A stretch of DNA of 64,000 bases from CAWJMD01 sp963845675 (GCA_963845675.1 CAWJSX010000001.1:744001-808000); one strand, 5' to 3'; counted from the first letter of the stretch, positions 8,944 to 18,496 are shown. The notes: a model not told the origin generated them from the letters alone. Translations and numbers: made by a program.

Positions 8944-9705
8944 ATGTCTCGCTTGGACGGCAAGGTGGCACTGGTGACCGGCGGCGCAGGGGGCATCGGC
9001 GCCGCGACCGCCGCGCGGCTCGCCGCCGAGGGCGCGGCCGTCGCCCTCCTCGACCTCGACGAGGGAGCGGCCTCCGCCGCCGCGCAACGCATCTCGGACG
9101 CCGGCGGCACCGCGCTCGGCGTCGGCTGCGACGTCACCGACGCCGCGTCGGTCCAGGATGCGGTCGACCGGACCGTCGCCGAGCTGGGCGGCGTGCACAT
9201 CGCGGTCAACAACGCCGGCGTGACCCGAGACAACCTGCTGTTCAAGCTGTCCGAGGACGACTGGGACACCGTGATGGCGGTCCACCTGCGCGGCGCGTTC
9301 CTGGTCAGCAAGGCGGCGCAGGCTCACTTCGTCCCGCAGAAGTGGGGACGGATCGTCAACCTGTCGAGCGTCTCGGCACTCGGCAACCGCGGCCAGGCCA
9401 ACTACTCCGCGGCCAAGATGGGCCTGCAGGGGTTCACCCGCACCCTGGCGATCGAGCTGGGCCCGTTCGGGGTGACCGTCAACGCCGTCGCGCCCGGCTT
9501 CATCGTCACGGCGATGACGGACGCGACCGCCGTACGCGTCGGCACCGACCCGGAGACCTACCGCAAGATGGCTGCCGAGGCGACCCCCGTCCGGCGCGTC
9601 GGGCAACCCGAGGACATCGCCAACGCCATCGCGTTCCTCGCCGGCGAGGACGCGTCCTTCATCACCGGCCAGACGCTGTACGTGGACGGTGGCAGCACGC
9701 TGTGA
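8944..9705 (+). CDS. fabG: SDR oxidoreductase, FabG-like 3-oxoacyl-ACP reductase
   Basis: Short-chain dehydrogenase/reductase, 253 residues. It has the NAD(P) loop TGGAGGIG (12-19), NNAG, the catalytic Ser in NLSSVSALG and the YSAAK motif of the active site. The C-terminal FITGQTLYVDGGS matches FabG-type 3-oxoacyl-ACP reductases that use NADPH. The acidic strand end LLDLDE would by contrast favour NADH, so the cofactor is uncertain. A clear GGAGG precedes the ATG. No other fatty acid synthesis genes are nearby; the gene overlaps the flavin reductase gene by four bases, so a dedicated catabolic role is also possible. Confidence 0.85.
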   Translation: MSRLDGKVALVTGGAGGIGAATAARLAAEGAAVALLDLDEGAASAAAQRISDAGGTALGVGCDVTDAASVQDAVDRTVAELGGVHIAVNNAGVTRDNLLFKLSEDDWDTVMAVHLRGAFLVSKAAQAHFVPQKWGRIVNLSSVSALGNRGQANYSAAKMGLQGFTRTLAIELGPFGVTVNAVAPGFIVTAMTDATAVRVGTDPETYRKMAAEATPVRRVGQPEDIANAIAFLAGEDASFITGQTLYVDGGSTL

Positions 9706-10343
9706 CGTCCGGCGCGCATTCCGCAGGACAGGACGCCGCCTGGGTCGAGGTGGCCGCCGACAGCGCCGAGGGCGGCATCTACCGGTGGCTGACGGCTGGG
9801 GTGATCCCCCGCCCGATCGCCTGGGTCAGCAGCGTTTCAGCGGACGGCGTGCGAAACCTCGCGCCGCACTCGTTCTTCACCGTGGCCTCCCACGACCCGC
9901 CGGTGCTGGCGTTCGTCTCGGTCGGCCTCAAGGACACGCTGCGCAACGTCCGGGCGACCGGCGAGTTCGTGGTGTGCCTCGCCACCGCCGCCCTGTCCGA
10001 GCAGGTGAACAGCACCAGCGCGCGCTTCGGCCCCGAGGTCGATGAGCTGACCGCGGCCGGGCTCGACACGGTGCCGTCGGTGACCGTGCGCCCCGAGCGG
10101 GTCTCGCTGTCCCCGTTGGCGTTCGAGTGCCGGCTCGTCGGGGAGAAGTCCTTCAGCGAGGACGATCGCTCGAGCGTCATGGTGTTCGGCCAGGTCCAGC
10201 ACGTCGCCGTCCATGCCGACGCGCTGGCCGACGACGGGCTTCCCGACCCGACGCTGCTGGCTCCCGTGGCCAGGCTCGGGCGGGACCAGTGGGCGCACCT
10301 CGGCGACGTGTTCAGGCAGCAGCGTCCACCGCGGCCGGCCTGA
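9702..10343 (+). CDS. Flavin reductase / FMN-binding split-barrel protein
   Basis: Member of the flavin reductase-like (FMN-binding split barrel) family, expected to bind FMN and either supply reduced flavin or act as a small oxidoreductase. The 213 residues show the family core ITPRPIAWVS-like stretch (VIPRPIAWVSSVSADGVRN), NLAPHSFFTVASHDPPVL and KDTLRNVRATGEFVV. The GTG start overlaps the SDR stop as GTGA, so the two are co-translated. Which substrate the pair shares is not visible. Confidence 0.85.
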   Translation: MTSGAHSAGQDAAWVEVAADSAEGGIYRWLTAGVIPRPIAWVSSVSADGVRNLAPHSFFTVASHDPPVLAFVSVGLKDTLRNVRATGEFVVCLATAALSEQVNSTSARFGPEVDELTAAGLDTVPSVTVRPERVSLSPLAFECRLVGEKSFSEDDRSSVMVFGQVQHVAVHADALADDGLPDPTLLAPVARLGRDQWAHLGDVFRQQRPPRPA

Positions 10344-10344
10344 G

Positions 10345-10731
10345 TCAGGCCTTTATCCCGGTCGCCTGTGACCAGACCACAGCCCACGTGCCGTCGCGCT
10401 TCTCGTAGTGGTCGGTGTGCCAGGCGCTCAGCTCGACCTCGTCGTCGACCCCCACGGACAAGCGGATCCGTGCGACGTAGCGAAGGACGATGAGGTCCGG
10501 TGAAGCCCGCACAGCGATCGGTGACGTCGGTTCGAAGACGAGGTACTCCAGGCGCTTCGACGCCACATCGCCGAGGTAGGTCGCCTTGGTCAGCGTGGAG
10601 CCCGCGGGCGTGACGAGCTCATAGTCCGAGGCGTGGATCCGGTCGGCGACGACCATGTCCCGCTCGACGAGGGACCGGAGACGAGATCGTTCGAGTCCCA
10701 GCACCTCGGAAACATCGTCGGCGTCGCTCAT
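10345..10731 (-). CDS. DUF4440 / SnoaL-like NTF2-fold protein
   Basis: Small protein of 128 residues with the NTF2 cone fold of the DUF4440 type: an N-terminal helix pair (LERSRLRSLVERDMVVADRIHASDYELVTP) and a C-terminal sheet ending WHTDHYEKRDGTWAVVWSQAT. Proteins of this type bind small ligands or catalyse varied reactions, and the role here cannot be named. It ends two bases from the flavin reductase stop (convergent) and lies just downstream of the aldo/keto reductase, with which it could be co-transcribed. Confidence 0.75.
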   Translation of the reverse strand: MSDADDVSEVLGLERSRLRSLVERDMVVADRIHASDYELVTPAGSTLTKATYLGDVASKRLEYLVFEPTSPIAVRASPDLIVLRYVARIRLSVGVDDEVELSAWHTDHYEKRDGTWAVVWSQATGIKA

Positions 10732-10752
10732 GACGTCGGTCGCGGCGCCGTG

Positions 10753-11796
10753 TCAGGCCTCACTCGACGGCCTCCACAGGTCGATGCCCGCCTCCACCGC
10801 GTGCTCGTCGATGCTCCGCAGCTCGTCCGCGGAGAAGCCCAGCTGCTTCGTGGCCGCCACGTTGGCGTCGAGCTGGCGCACGCTCGAGGCGCCCACGACC
10901 ACGGACGTCACCCGCTGGTCGCGCAGCACCCAGGCCAGTGCCATCTGCGCGAGGGACTGGCCCCGGTCCGCCGCCATCGAGTTGAGCGCACGCACGTGCT
11001 CGAGCGCCTTGTCGGTGAGCATCGCGGGGTCGAGCGACGAGCCGCGGCTGGCGCGCGACCCCTCAGGGATCCCGTTCAGGTACTTGTCGGTCAGCATCCC
11101 CTGCGCGAGCGGGGTGAACGCGATGCAGCCCACCCCGGTCTCGTCCAGCACGTCGAGCAGCTCCTCCTCGACCCACCGGTTCAGCATCGAGTACGAGGGC
11201 TGGTGGATCAGCAGCGGCGTGCCCAGGTCGTTGAGGATGCCGACCGCCTCGCGGGTCCGCTCCGCCGAGTACGACGAGATGCCTGCGTAGAGAGCGCGCC
11301 CCGAGCGCACGGCCGTGTCGAGCGCCAGCATCGTCTCCTCGAGCGGCGTCGTGGCGTCGAAGCGGTGGCTGTAGAAGATGTCGACGTAGTCCGTCCCCAT
11401 TCGCGCAAGGGACTGGTCGAGCGACGCCAGCACGTACTTGCGCCCTCCCCCGCCCTGCCCGTACGGCCCGGGCCACATGTCGTAGCCGGCCTTCGTCGAG
11501 ATCACCAGCTCGTCGCGGTACCGGCCCAGGTCCTCACGCAGCACCCGGCCGAAGTTCGTCTCCGCGGAGCCGTACGGGGGGCCGTAGTTGTTGGCGAGGT
11601 CGAAGTGCGTGATGCCCAGGTCGAATGCGCGGCGCAGCACGGCGCGCTGCCTGTCCATCGGCACCTCGTCGCCGAAGTTGTGCCACAGCCCCAACGACAC
11701 CGCGGGAAGGTCGAGCCCGCTGCGGCCGACGCGGCGGTAGGGCATCGCGTCGTAACGGTCGGAGGCAGCCTGGTAGTCGTCCACGCGGTGGGTCAT
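10753..11796 (-). CDS. Aldo/keto reductase (YghZ/MgrA type)
   Basis: NADPH-dependent aldo/keto reductase of 347 residues, closest in pattern to YghZ, an L-glyceraldehyde-3-phosphate/methylglyoxal reductase also related to potassium-channel beta subunits. The tetrad is visible: Asp in HFDLANNYG, Tyr in the same motif, Lys in ISTKAGY and His in DIFYSHRFD. The N-terminus DAMPYRRVGRSGLDLPAVSLGLW and the GPPYGSAE stretch are diagnostic of this subgroup. The physiological carbonyl substrate is unknown. Confidence 0.9.
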   Translation of the reverse strand: MTHRVDDYQAASDRYDAMPYRRVGRSGLDLPAVSLGLWHNFGDEVPMDRQRAVLRRAFDLGITHFDLANNYGPPYGSAETNFGRVLREDLGRYRDELVISTKAGYDMWPGPYGQGGGGRKYVLASLDQSLARMGTDYVDIFYSHRFDATTPLEETMLALDTAVRSGRALYAGISSYSAERTREAVGILNDLGTPLLIHQPSYSMLNRWVEEELLDVLDETGVGCIAFTPLAQGMLTDKYLNGIPEGSRASRGSSLDPAMLTDKALEHVRALNSMAADRGQSLAQMALAWVLRDQRVTSVVVGASSVRQLDANVAATKQLGFSADELRSIDEHAVEAGIDLWRPSSEA

Positions 11797-11844
11797 GGGC
11801 TCATCCTGCCTGAGAGGGGCCTGGCTGCACCTGGTGGAGGTGGC

Positions 11845-12580
11845 TCAGGTTCCCCGGGAGGGTCGCAGGACGGGCGGGTACAGCAGCGTCATGGGGCCGG
11901 CGCGGAAGAGCGCCGCCGGACGGCCCCGGGTCCCCCAGGCCCTCTCGCCCGTCGCCTCGACGAAACCCGTTGCGCCCGTTACCTTCCGGTGAAAGTTCGC
12001 GGGATCCAACCGAGCACCCCAGACCGTCTCGTAGACCTCGCGCAGCTGCGCGACGGTGAACTCCTCACCGAGGAACCGCATGGCCAGGGACGTGTACTCG
12101 AACTTGGCGCGGGCGCGCTCGATGCCGTCCGCCAGGATGGAACCGTGGTCGAAGGCCAGTCGGTCGGCGGCGTGGCCCGTGACCAGCGCGATGGGCGCCC
12201 ACTGCAGGCCGGCTGGGCCGCTGTCCGCCACGGAGGCCGGCAGGTCGGCCCCCAGCGCGAGCCAGGCCACCGTGACCACGCGACCGCGGGGGTCCCGGGC
12301 AGGCGAACCGTACGTACGCAGCTGCTCGAGGTGGACCTGGTGGCGCGTGATCCCGGCGTCGTGCAGGACGCGCGACGGCAGCGTCGTCGAGGTTCTCGTC
12401 GGCTCCGGCGAACCCGCCGGGGAGCGCGAGGCGACCGGTGTAGGGGTCCCGTTCGCGCTGCACGAGAAGTGCCTGGAGCAGGCCGTCCGAGATCGAGAGG
12501 ACGACGACGTCGACGGCTACCGCGAAGGCGGGCAGCGAAGAGGTCGTCGGTCGCGGCCATCCGACAACGCTATCGGTCAC
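11845..12580 (-). CDS. Nudix-domain protein with C-terminal winged helix (NrtR-like), frameshifted
   Basis: The N-terminal 70 residues (VAVDVVVLSISDGLLQALLVQRE, then LALPGGFAGADENLDDAAV) are a Nudix fold with a degenerate Nudix box lacking the REXXEE core. The C-terminal part (MRFLGEEFTVAQLREVYETVWG, DPANFHRKVTGATGFVEATG) is the winged helix of NrtR-type regulators, which sense ADP-ribose and control NAD metabolism genes. The halves sit in different frames. Removing one base near 12375 joins them through RVLHDAGITRHQVHLEQLRTY. The intact product would have about 244 residues. No NAD biosynthesis gene is adjacent. It is either a regulator or an inactive Nudix hydrolase. Confidence 0.75.
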
Positions 12581-12851
12581 CCTGACGAGTTCCAGGGGCC
12601 GTGGGACGACGAGTCAGCCCGTGAGACGCGAGCTCCAGCGCACGCGCCGCGGGTTGGCCACGCTGCTGATCTCCGGACGGGCTGGACCGCTCGTCACGGG
12701 GCTCGTCGGTGCGGCTCTCGGCTGTGCTCACGGGGGCGTCCTCTCGTCGTCGGGAGTAGGTCCTTATTCTCACCCGCGGCAACGGGCCCGGCCGACCGAA
12801 AGCGCCTGTGCACGTCGTGACATCGCTCTCACCGCACGCGGGATCGGCACG

Positions 12852-13991
12852 TCAGCTCTCGCAGCCGACCCCGTCGTCGTCGCCATCGAAACCGTGCGGA
12901 TCCGGTGCCAGGACGGTGAACCGCCGACCGTCGCACGTCCGCGCAGTCGAGGTCGCCGACCTCGGCCTTGGAGAGGATGCAGAAGTCCGGGTAGGAGCGT
13001 CGCAGCCGGCGGGCAGCGCGTCGACCGGCGGTGCCGGACAGGCGGCGGACCGGGCGACAGGCACCGGGACCGGCGCGGGAGGCGGCGCCGCCGCCTTCGG
13101 AGGCGTCGTCGCGACCGGGAGGTCGGCCTCGACGGGTGCGTCCCCGGTGCGAGCGATACCTCGTCCGGACAGGACGCGAGGACCCGCTCGATGGCGTCGT
13201 GCTCGGCCAGCGTCACCCACGCCGCGTACTTGGCCTTGACCGCGACCTGCCGTGCCACGTAGGCGCAGCGGTAGGCTCTTCGGCGGCGGCAGCCACGTCG
13301 CAGCGTCGCCGTCCCCCTTGGCGCTGTTCACGGTGCCGTCGACGGCAAGGAGGTTCAACGGGTCGTTGCCGAAGGCGAGCCGTCGGCCGAGCGACCACTG
13401 CTGGGCCCCCTTCTGCCAGGCGTCGGACAGGGCGACGACGTGGTCGATCTGCACATCGGCGCTGCCGGCCCCGCGGGAGAAGAGGATCGCCGACCCCGAG
13501 AACGGGTCCACGAGCCGCCCGGACAGCACCACGCACCCGTTCGTGCCCTCCTTGAGGACCACCTCGACGAGGTCGCGGCGCAGCACGTCGTTCCGGGTGT
13601 CGCAGCCGTTGCGGTCGGTGTCCGCCCACGACGGACCGAACTGGTCCCGGTCGTAGCCGGTTCTGGGCGCACGGCCCTTCACCGGCACGGTCAGCAGGAG
13701 TGCCGCCGCCGTGCCGGGAGGCGGTGGCGCCTGGGTGGTCTCGGTGGGTGCCGTGGTGGCCGCCGCAGTCGGCGGGGACGGCGGGTCCGTGGCCGCCGGG
13801 GCCGGCGCGAGGGACGAGGCGGATGCGGGCCGTGGGTCCGCGGTCCCGGCGCCGAGCACCGAGACCAGGACGCCCGCGACCAGCACCACGGGCAGCATCG
13901 CGGCGAGCACGCCGGCGAGGACCAGGAGCCCAACGGGCGCACGACGTCCGGGTGGTGTCGCCCGCGGCGCACGCACCTCGCTCGGCAGCAT
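12852..13991 (-). pseudogene. Secreted HNH/DUF1524-type nuclease with C-terminal Cys domain, multiply frameshifted
   Basis: The N-terminus has one membrane helix (VGLLVLAGVLAAMLPVVLVA), then a Pro/Thr-rich linker and a DUF1524-like nuclease domain: RTGYDRDQFGPSWADTDRNG, CDTRNDVLRRDL, the catalytic IDHVVALSDAWQKGA and NLLAVDGTVNSAKGD. Further pieces follow in shifting frames: CAYVARQVAVKAKYAAW with HDAIERVLASCPDE, a proline-rich linker, and a C-terminal YPDFCILSKAEVGDLDCADV ... DPHGFDGDDDGVGCES domain of the excalibur-like Cys type. Frame changes are needed near 13276, 13165, 13010 and 12925. The intact protein would be an exported or surface endonuclease. Four breaks in one gene make true decay plausible, but the gene may also sit in a poorly sequenced stretch. 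The 271 bases upstream of the Nudix gene (12581-12851) show no other supported gene. Confidence 0.65.
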
Positions 13992-14019
13992 CTCGTCCCC
14001 GTCCCGTCGACGTGCTCTG

Positions 14020-14937
14020 TCAGGCCCCGACCGCAGCCACCACGGACGTCAGCAGCGGCGCCAGCGGCGCGTCCAGGCGCAACGTGGCCTGCTCGTCCCC
14101 CCGCGTGGGGCCCTGGTTGACGATCACGACGTCCATGGACCGCTTGGCCGCGTGCCGCACGAAGCGGTACCCGGACATCACCGTGAGGGACGACCCGAGC
14201 ACGAGGAGCGTGCGTGCGGACTCGACCAGCTCGTAGCAGCGGGCGACGCGGTCGCGGGGCACGTTCTCACCGAAGAAGACCACGTCGGGCTTCAACGGTC
14301 CGCGGCCGCAGGCGGTACAGGGGACCAGCACGAAGCGGTCGATCAGCGCGTCGAGCAGCTCGACGTCGCCGTCCGGTCGCACCTGGCCGGTGTCGTCGCC
14401 GATGTCGCGTGTCGCGGTGTCGAAGTCCGGGTTCGCCTCGGCCAGTCGGGTCTGCAGCTCGCCGCGGTCGCTGAGGACGCCGCAGGCCAGGCACACGACG
14501 CGGTCGAGTGACCCGTGGAGCTCGATCACCGGGTCGCTGCCGGCCTGGTCGTGCAGGCGGTCGACGTTCTGCGTGATGACGGCGTCCACCAGACCGGCGC
14601 GCTGCAGGTCGGCCACGGCGTGGTGCGAGTCGTTCGGCGTCGCCCGCCGGATCAGCGGCCAGCCCGCGAAGCTGCGTGCCCAGTAGCGGCGCTGCGCGGT
14701 CTCGCTGCCGACCAGCTCCGAGAACTGCATCGGGGTGGCCCGTCGCGCCAGGCCGGTCGGGCCGCGATAGTCCGGGATGCCCGAGTCCGTGCTGATCCCG
14801 GCACCGGTGAGCGTCACGATCGAGCCGGCGGAGACCAGGTCGACCAGGGCGTCGAGGTCCTCCGCGGTGTCGACCGGCCGCCCGTTCACCTGCGAGCCCA
14901 GACCGCGCGCGGCGTAAGGGATCGGACGCAGGACCAT
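14020..14937 (-). CDS. Sir2-family NAD-dependent protein deacetylase
   Basis: Sirtuin of 305 residues that would remove acyl groups from protein lysines using NAD. Visible motifs are GAGIST (45-50) with DSGIPDYRGP, the TQNVDRLH stretch, catalytic His in IELHGSLDRVVCLACG, and two CXXC pairs (CLAC and CTAC) for the structural zinc. The spacing between the pairs is long, with an insert DIGDDTGQVRPDGD. VVFFGENVP and GSSLTV complete the NAD site. ATG at 14937 begins close to the conserved domain; an ATG 44 codons upstream would overlap the matrixin gene and was rejected. The gene lies downstream of the matrixin gene on the same strand. Confidence 0.9.
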   Translation of the reverse strand: MVLRPIPYAARGLGSQVNGRPVDTAEDLDALVDLVSAGSIVTLTGAGISTDSGIPDYRGPTGLARRATPMQFSELVGSETAQRRYWARSFAGWPLIRRATPNDSHHAVADLQRAGLVDAVITQNVDRLHDQAGSDPVIELHGSLDRVVCLACGVLSDRGELQTRLAEANPDFDTATRDIGDDTGQVRPDGDVELLDALIDRFVLVPCTACGRGPLKPDVVFFGENVPRDRVARCYELVESARTLLVLGSSLTVMSGYRFVRHAAKRSMDVVIVNQGPTRGDEQATLRLDAPLAPLLTSVVAAVGA

Positions 14938-15007
14938 GTCTCGACGGTACCCAAGGACGGGCCGTCGCGACCGTCGAACCGCTTCGGCCGGCGCCGCTAT
15001 CGAGCGC

Positions 15008-15856
15008 TCACGTATCGGTGAAGCAGCGCCCGGACCCGGCCAGGGCCAGACCCTGCAGGTCCCCGGCACCGAGGAAGTAGTAGTCGGCGCTGCGATCGGT
15101 CATCACCTGTGCCCGGTCCTCGACGTGGTCCAGACCGACGATGTGTCCGAGCTCGTGCATGACCACCATGCGCAGGACGGATCGCCCGACCGGAGACGCC
15201 ACCGACTCCGCGGTGAAGGCGGCGTCGACGGCGATCTGCCCGCCGACGACGCGCCCGCTCTCCGGGCCAGAGGGCGCGATCGTGGCCGGGAGTGCGACGG
15301 CGGCGACCTCGCCGCCCAGCTGCTCGATGTTCGCCTCGTCCGTCCACCCGATCAGCAGCGGGGCCCACCGGTCCCCGTACAGCTCGGGCTGGTGGGGCGA
15401 GCGCTCCAGGTCGAAGACCTCGGTGGTGGGGGCGTCCTCGACGAACGAGAGCCCGGTGGCCTCGGAGACGAAGGCGATGGCCTCCCGGACGACGGCGTCG
15501 CCACCAGCGGGCATCCCGGCGGGGTTGACCGCGAAGTGCATCGGCCGGCAGGGGTCCGGGACGACCGGGGTCCCGTCCGGGTGCGTCGAGAGGAAGGCGT
15601 GCGGACCCGACAGCAGGCTCGTGACCTGCGGGAGCACGCGCTGCGGCAGGGCGTCCGGCGGCAGCGGGGGCATGTCGTCCACGGTCATGCCGACGGGCAG
15701 GGCGCCGGGGCCGAGGCGGGCAGTCAGGAGCTCACGCCAGGGGCCGGCGGCGGCGACGACGAGAACGAGTGTGACCGCCGTGACGAGCACCGTGGGCCAG
15801 GTCCGGACACGCTGCACCGGGGCCGCCTGGACGGTCGGGGGGTCCCACGTCTGCAT
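15008..15856 (-). CDS. Membrane-anchored matrixin-type zinc metalloprotease
   Basis: Predicted extracellular metzincin protease, 282 residues. An N-terminal helix (TWPTVLVTAVTLVLVVAAAG, about 19-38) would anchor it outside the membrane or act as a signal. The active site is HELGHIVGLDH (about residue 235) followed by QVM, the Met-turn, which together fit peptidase family M10/M12-like matrixins. PCRPMHFAVNP and LLIGWTDEAN are further family-like segments. ATG at 15856 places the helix correctly; longer in-frame extension to 16318 would overlap the opposite gene. It shares a 145-base divergent promoter region with the Ig-like/DUF4407 operon. Confidence 0.88.
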   Translation of the reverse strand: MQTWDPPTVQAAPVQRVRTWPTVLVTAVTLVLVVAAAGPWRELLTARLGPGALPVGMTVDDMPPLPPDALPQRVLPQVTSLLSGPHAFLSTHPDGTPVVPDPCRPMHFAVNPAGMPAGGDAVVREAIAFVSEATGLSFVEDAPTTEVFDLERSPHQPELYGDRWAPLLIGWTDEANIEQLGGEVAAVALPATIAPSGPESGRVVGGQIAVDAAFTAESVASPVGRSVLRMVVMHELGHIVGLDHVEDRAQVMTDRSADYYFLGAGDLQGLALAGSGRCFTDT

Positions 15857-16001
15857 GCGAGGTGGATCGGCACCGGTTCGCGGCACCTGTACGGATGTTG
15901 CTCCCCCCGGTCCGCGGTCCACTCGGACGGGCTCAAGATCGCCCCCCGGTAGGCCGAACACACCAGGAGACCACGCCCGCCCGACGGAGAGGACCGCCGC
16001 C

Positions 16002-16655
16002 GTGCCGCTGCCTTCGCGCGCCCGTTCGGGCCCCCTGGGACGGGACGCCACCGGCGACGGCGGCGGGTCGCAGCACGCGCCGGGCACGCACGGCCTGGCT
16101 GCGCGTGCGCCGGGCGTCCCGCACCCGGAGACCGGCGCAACCTTCTCCCGGCCCCACACGCGGCCGCGGCTGACCCGGCTCGACGTCAGCGACCGCGTGG
16201 CGGCGCGCGGTCTGCCGCTCACCGTCTCCTGGTCGTTCGAGGACGCCCGGTCCGTGACCGTGGACGGCGTCACGGACCTGCCCCCGACCGGGCAGACGAC
16301 CGTCACCCTGGAGCGCACACGTCACGTCGAGGTCGTCGCGCGCAACGAGATCGGCGCCACCACGGTCCGCACACCGGTGGTCACCGTGGTTCCTGCGACG
16401 CAGCTCGAGTCCCCTCCGGCGCTGCCAGCGCTACCTGCCCTCCCCGCGCCTCCGACCTTTCGCCTGCACGCCGACGTGACCGCGGCGATGGCCTCGGCCG
16501 AGGACGTCCGGGCACGGCTGGCGCGCGCGATGGACGCGCAGGACCGCTTCCGACCGGTGCTGGCACAGCAGCTCCAGCCGATCGGCGTCCCCACCCACTT
16601 CGTCCGGTGGCTCGCGTCAGCGCCGCGCGTGTCGTTCTTCAGGAGCAGCTCGTGA
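16002..16655 (+). CDS. Ig-like beta-sandwich protein, partner of DUF4407
   Basis: Unrecognised protein of 217 residues. Its centre (RLTRLDVSDRVAARGLPLTV, SWSFEDARSVTVDGV, RTRHVEVVARNEIGATT) has the strand pattern of an Ig-like or Big-type beta-sandwich. It continues through a proline/alanine linker and a C-terminal helical part (AEDVRARLARAMDAQDRFRP). No signal peptide or membrane helix is seen. GTG at 16002 was chosen because GGAGAGGA lies upstream. Its stop overlaps the DUF4407 start as GTGA, which implies they act together, possibly as a cytoplasmic partner of that membrane protein. Confidence 0.7.
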   Translation: MPLPSRARSGPLGRDATGDGGGSQHAPGTHGLAARAPGVPHPETGATFSRPHTRPRLTRLDVSDRVAARGLPLTVSWSFEDARSVTVDGVTDLPPTGQTTVTLERTRHVEVVARNEIGATTVRTPVVTVVPATQLESPPALPALPALPAPPTFRLHADVTAAMASAEDVRARLARAMDAQDRFRPVLAQQLQPIGVPTHFVRWLASAPRVSFFRSSS

Positions 16656-18370
16656 ACCCCCTCACCCGCTTCCTGCTGTCGGTGGCGGGGGCCAACCGGG
16701 CGGTCCTGGACCACGCTCCACGCGACCTGGTCAAGCAGACGGCGCTCGGAGGCACGCTGCTCACGACGGCGAGCCTGGCCGCCGTCGCCTCGGCGCTGGC
16801 GCTGTGGATGGCCCTCGACGTGCCGGTCTGGGCCGCGGTCGTCGGCGGGCTGGTGTGGGGCCTCGCGATCCTCAACCTCGACCGCTGGCTGGTGGTCTCG
16901 ACGCCGCGCCAGCAGACGAAGGTCGCGACGCTCGCGATGGCGCTCCCGCGCGTGCTCCTGGCCCTCGTGATCGGCCTGGTCATCTCGACCCCGCTCACGC
17001 TGCAGATCTTCAAGGCCGAGATCGACGCAGAGCTGGTCCGCCTGCACCAGGTCGAGCTGGAGGGCTTCGAGAACGCGCTTCTCGCGGACGAGCGGTTCGC
17101 CGACCTGCCGGAGTGGAGAGCGGAGATCGTCGACCTCGAGCAGGCCGTCACCGCCGGCGTGCCCGCCGACGTGGTCTCGTCGAACCCCGAGGTTGTCGCC
17201 CTCCGGGAACGACTGACCCTGGTCGAGGCGGACTACAACGCCGCCGAGCAGGAGGTCGCCTGTGAGAAGGACGGCACCTGCGGCTCCGGCAAGGTCGGCG
17301 CGGGTCCGGCGTTCGAGGAGAAGAAGGCGCGCCGCGACCGGCTGGCGTCCGATCGCGCCTCCCTGCAGCAGCAGCTCCAGACCATGACGGACCAGATCCA
17401 GTCCGGCGCCGAGGCGTCGTACGCGCAGCAGACCATCGACAACAAGGCTCGCCTCGCGGACATGCGCGAGCAGGTCGCCGACGCCGAGGAGAAGCGGGAC
17501 GCGGAGGTCGCCGCGCACGACGGCACCGTCGAGAACGACGACGGCCTGCTCGCGCGGCTGGAGGCGCTCGAGTCGCTCACGCACCACAACTCGATGCTGC
17601 AGATGGCGCACCTGCTGCTGTTCGTGTTCCTCACCGCGATCGAGTGCCTCCCGATCTTCTTCAAGACCTTGCTCGCGCTGTCGAAGCCGACGCTCTACGA
17701 GCAGCTGCTGCTGCTGGAGGACACGCGCTCCGAGGAGCGTGCCCGCCTGCGCCTGCAGACCGAGCACGAGGAGGCGGTGGCGGTCGCCGAGGCCGCTCTC
17801 GAGGCGGCGCAGGCGCGGAGCGCGACCCAGCTCGACGCCGAGATCCGTACGGCACAGGTCGTCCTCGACGCGCAGGTGTCGCTCGCGAACCAGGCCGTCG
17901 ACAAGTGGAAGCGTCGCCAGAGCAAGCTGATCGACGACGAGCTGGAGTCCTTCGTGACCGGCTCGGGTCAGATGCGGCCGGCCGATCTCGGGGTGTCCAC
18001 GCACAAGGCGGCGACCGTCCTGCCGGTACCGCGCACCGAGCCCCAGGTCTCCGCCGCGCCGGAACGGCTCGCGCCGCTCGGGGACGTGACGGCTCCGACG
18101 GCGCCGGCCTCGATCGCCAATGGAGCGGGCCGGGTCTCCACCTCGGGAGCACCCGCTGTCGCGAACGCGGACGGATCTCCTGCGCGACCCGCCGGACGCG
18201 CCAACGGACCGCACATCGTGGGCCAGGCTCCCGCACCGACGGACGTCACCGTCGGCTTCGTGGGCGCACCCGCGGCGAGGCCGAAGTTCGTCGCGGCGTC
18301 GACCGATGGTCTGCCCGAGACCACGGCGCAGCGGATCGCGCGGCTGAAGCAGCGGGTCAGCGAGAGCTGA
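16652..18370 (+). CDS. DUF4407 domain-containing membrane protein
   Basis: DUF4407 protein of 572 residues, function unknown. Two N-terminal membrane helices are visible (LLTTASLAAVASALALWMAL, AAVVGGLVWGLAILNLDRWL), a third near residues 105-125 (ALPRVLLALVIGLVISTPLTL) and a fourth near 320-345 (MAHLLLFVFLTAIECLPIFF). Between helices 3 and 4 lies a long external coiled coil rich in Glu, Ala and Gln, with two cysteines (CEKDGTC) in the middle. After helix 4 a second coiled coil is followed by a disordered Pro/Ala tail. GTG at 16652 overlaps the preceding stop by four bases. Confidence 0.88.
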   Translation: MNPLTRFLLSVAGANRAVLDHAPRDLVKQTALGGTLLTTASLAAVASALALWMALDVPVWAAVVGGLVWGLAILNLDRWLVVSTPRQQTKVATLAMALPRVLLALVIGLVISTPLTLQIFKAEIDAELVRLHQVELEGFENALLADERFADLPEWRAEIVDLEQAVTAGVPADVVSSNPEVVALRERLTLVEADYNAAEQEVACEKDGTCGSGKVGAGPAFEEKKARRDRLASDRASLQQQLQTMTDQIQSGAEASYAQQTIDNKARLADMREQVADAEEKRDAEVAAHDGTVENDDGLLARLEALESLTHHNSMLQMAHLLLFVFLTAIECLPIFFKTLLALSKPTLYEQLLLLEDTRSEERARLRLQTEHEEAVAVAEAALEAAQARSATQLDAEIRTAQVVLDAQVSLANQAVDKWKRRQSKLIDDELESFVTGSGQMRPADLGVSTHKAATVLPVPRTEPQVSAAPERLAPLGDVTAPTAPASIANGAGRVSTSGAPAVANADGSPARPAGRANGPHIVGQAPAPTDVTVGFVGAPAARPKFVAASTDGLPETTAQRIARLKQRVSES

Positions 18371-18496
18371 TCGCCCGCTCGCCCCGGCTGTTCGTCTCAC
18401 CCCCGGAACCCGCGCGAAACAGGGCGGCAACACGACGACGGCATCCTGGGAGGACCGCGGGCCACCGCGGACGTCCACTCGTGCCTGGAGGCCACC

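Noticed and set aside
12581..12851. Possible small genes between the Nudix and nuclease genes
   Set aside because: Only Arg/Ser-rich short frames are present, without a convincing start or motif.
14938..15069. Forty-four-codon longer start for the sirtuin
   Set aside because: It would overlap the matrixin gene and adds sequence without sirtuin character.
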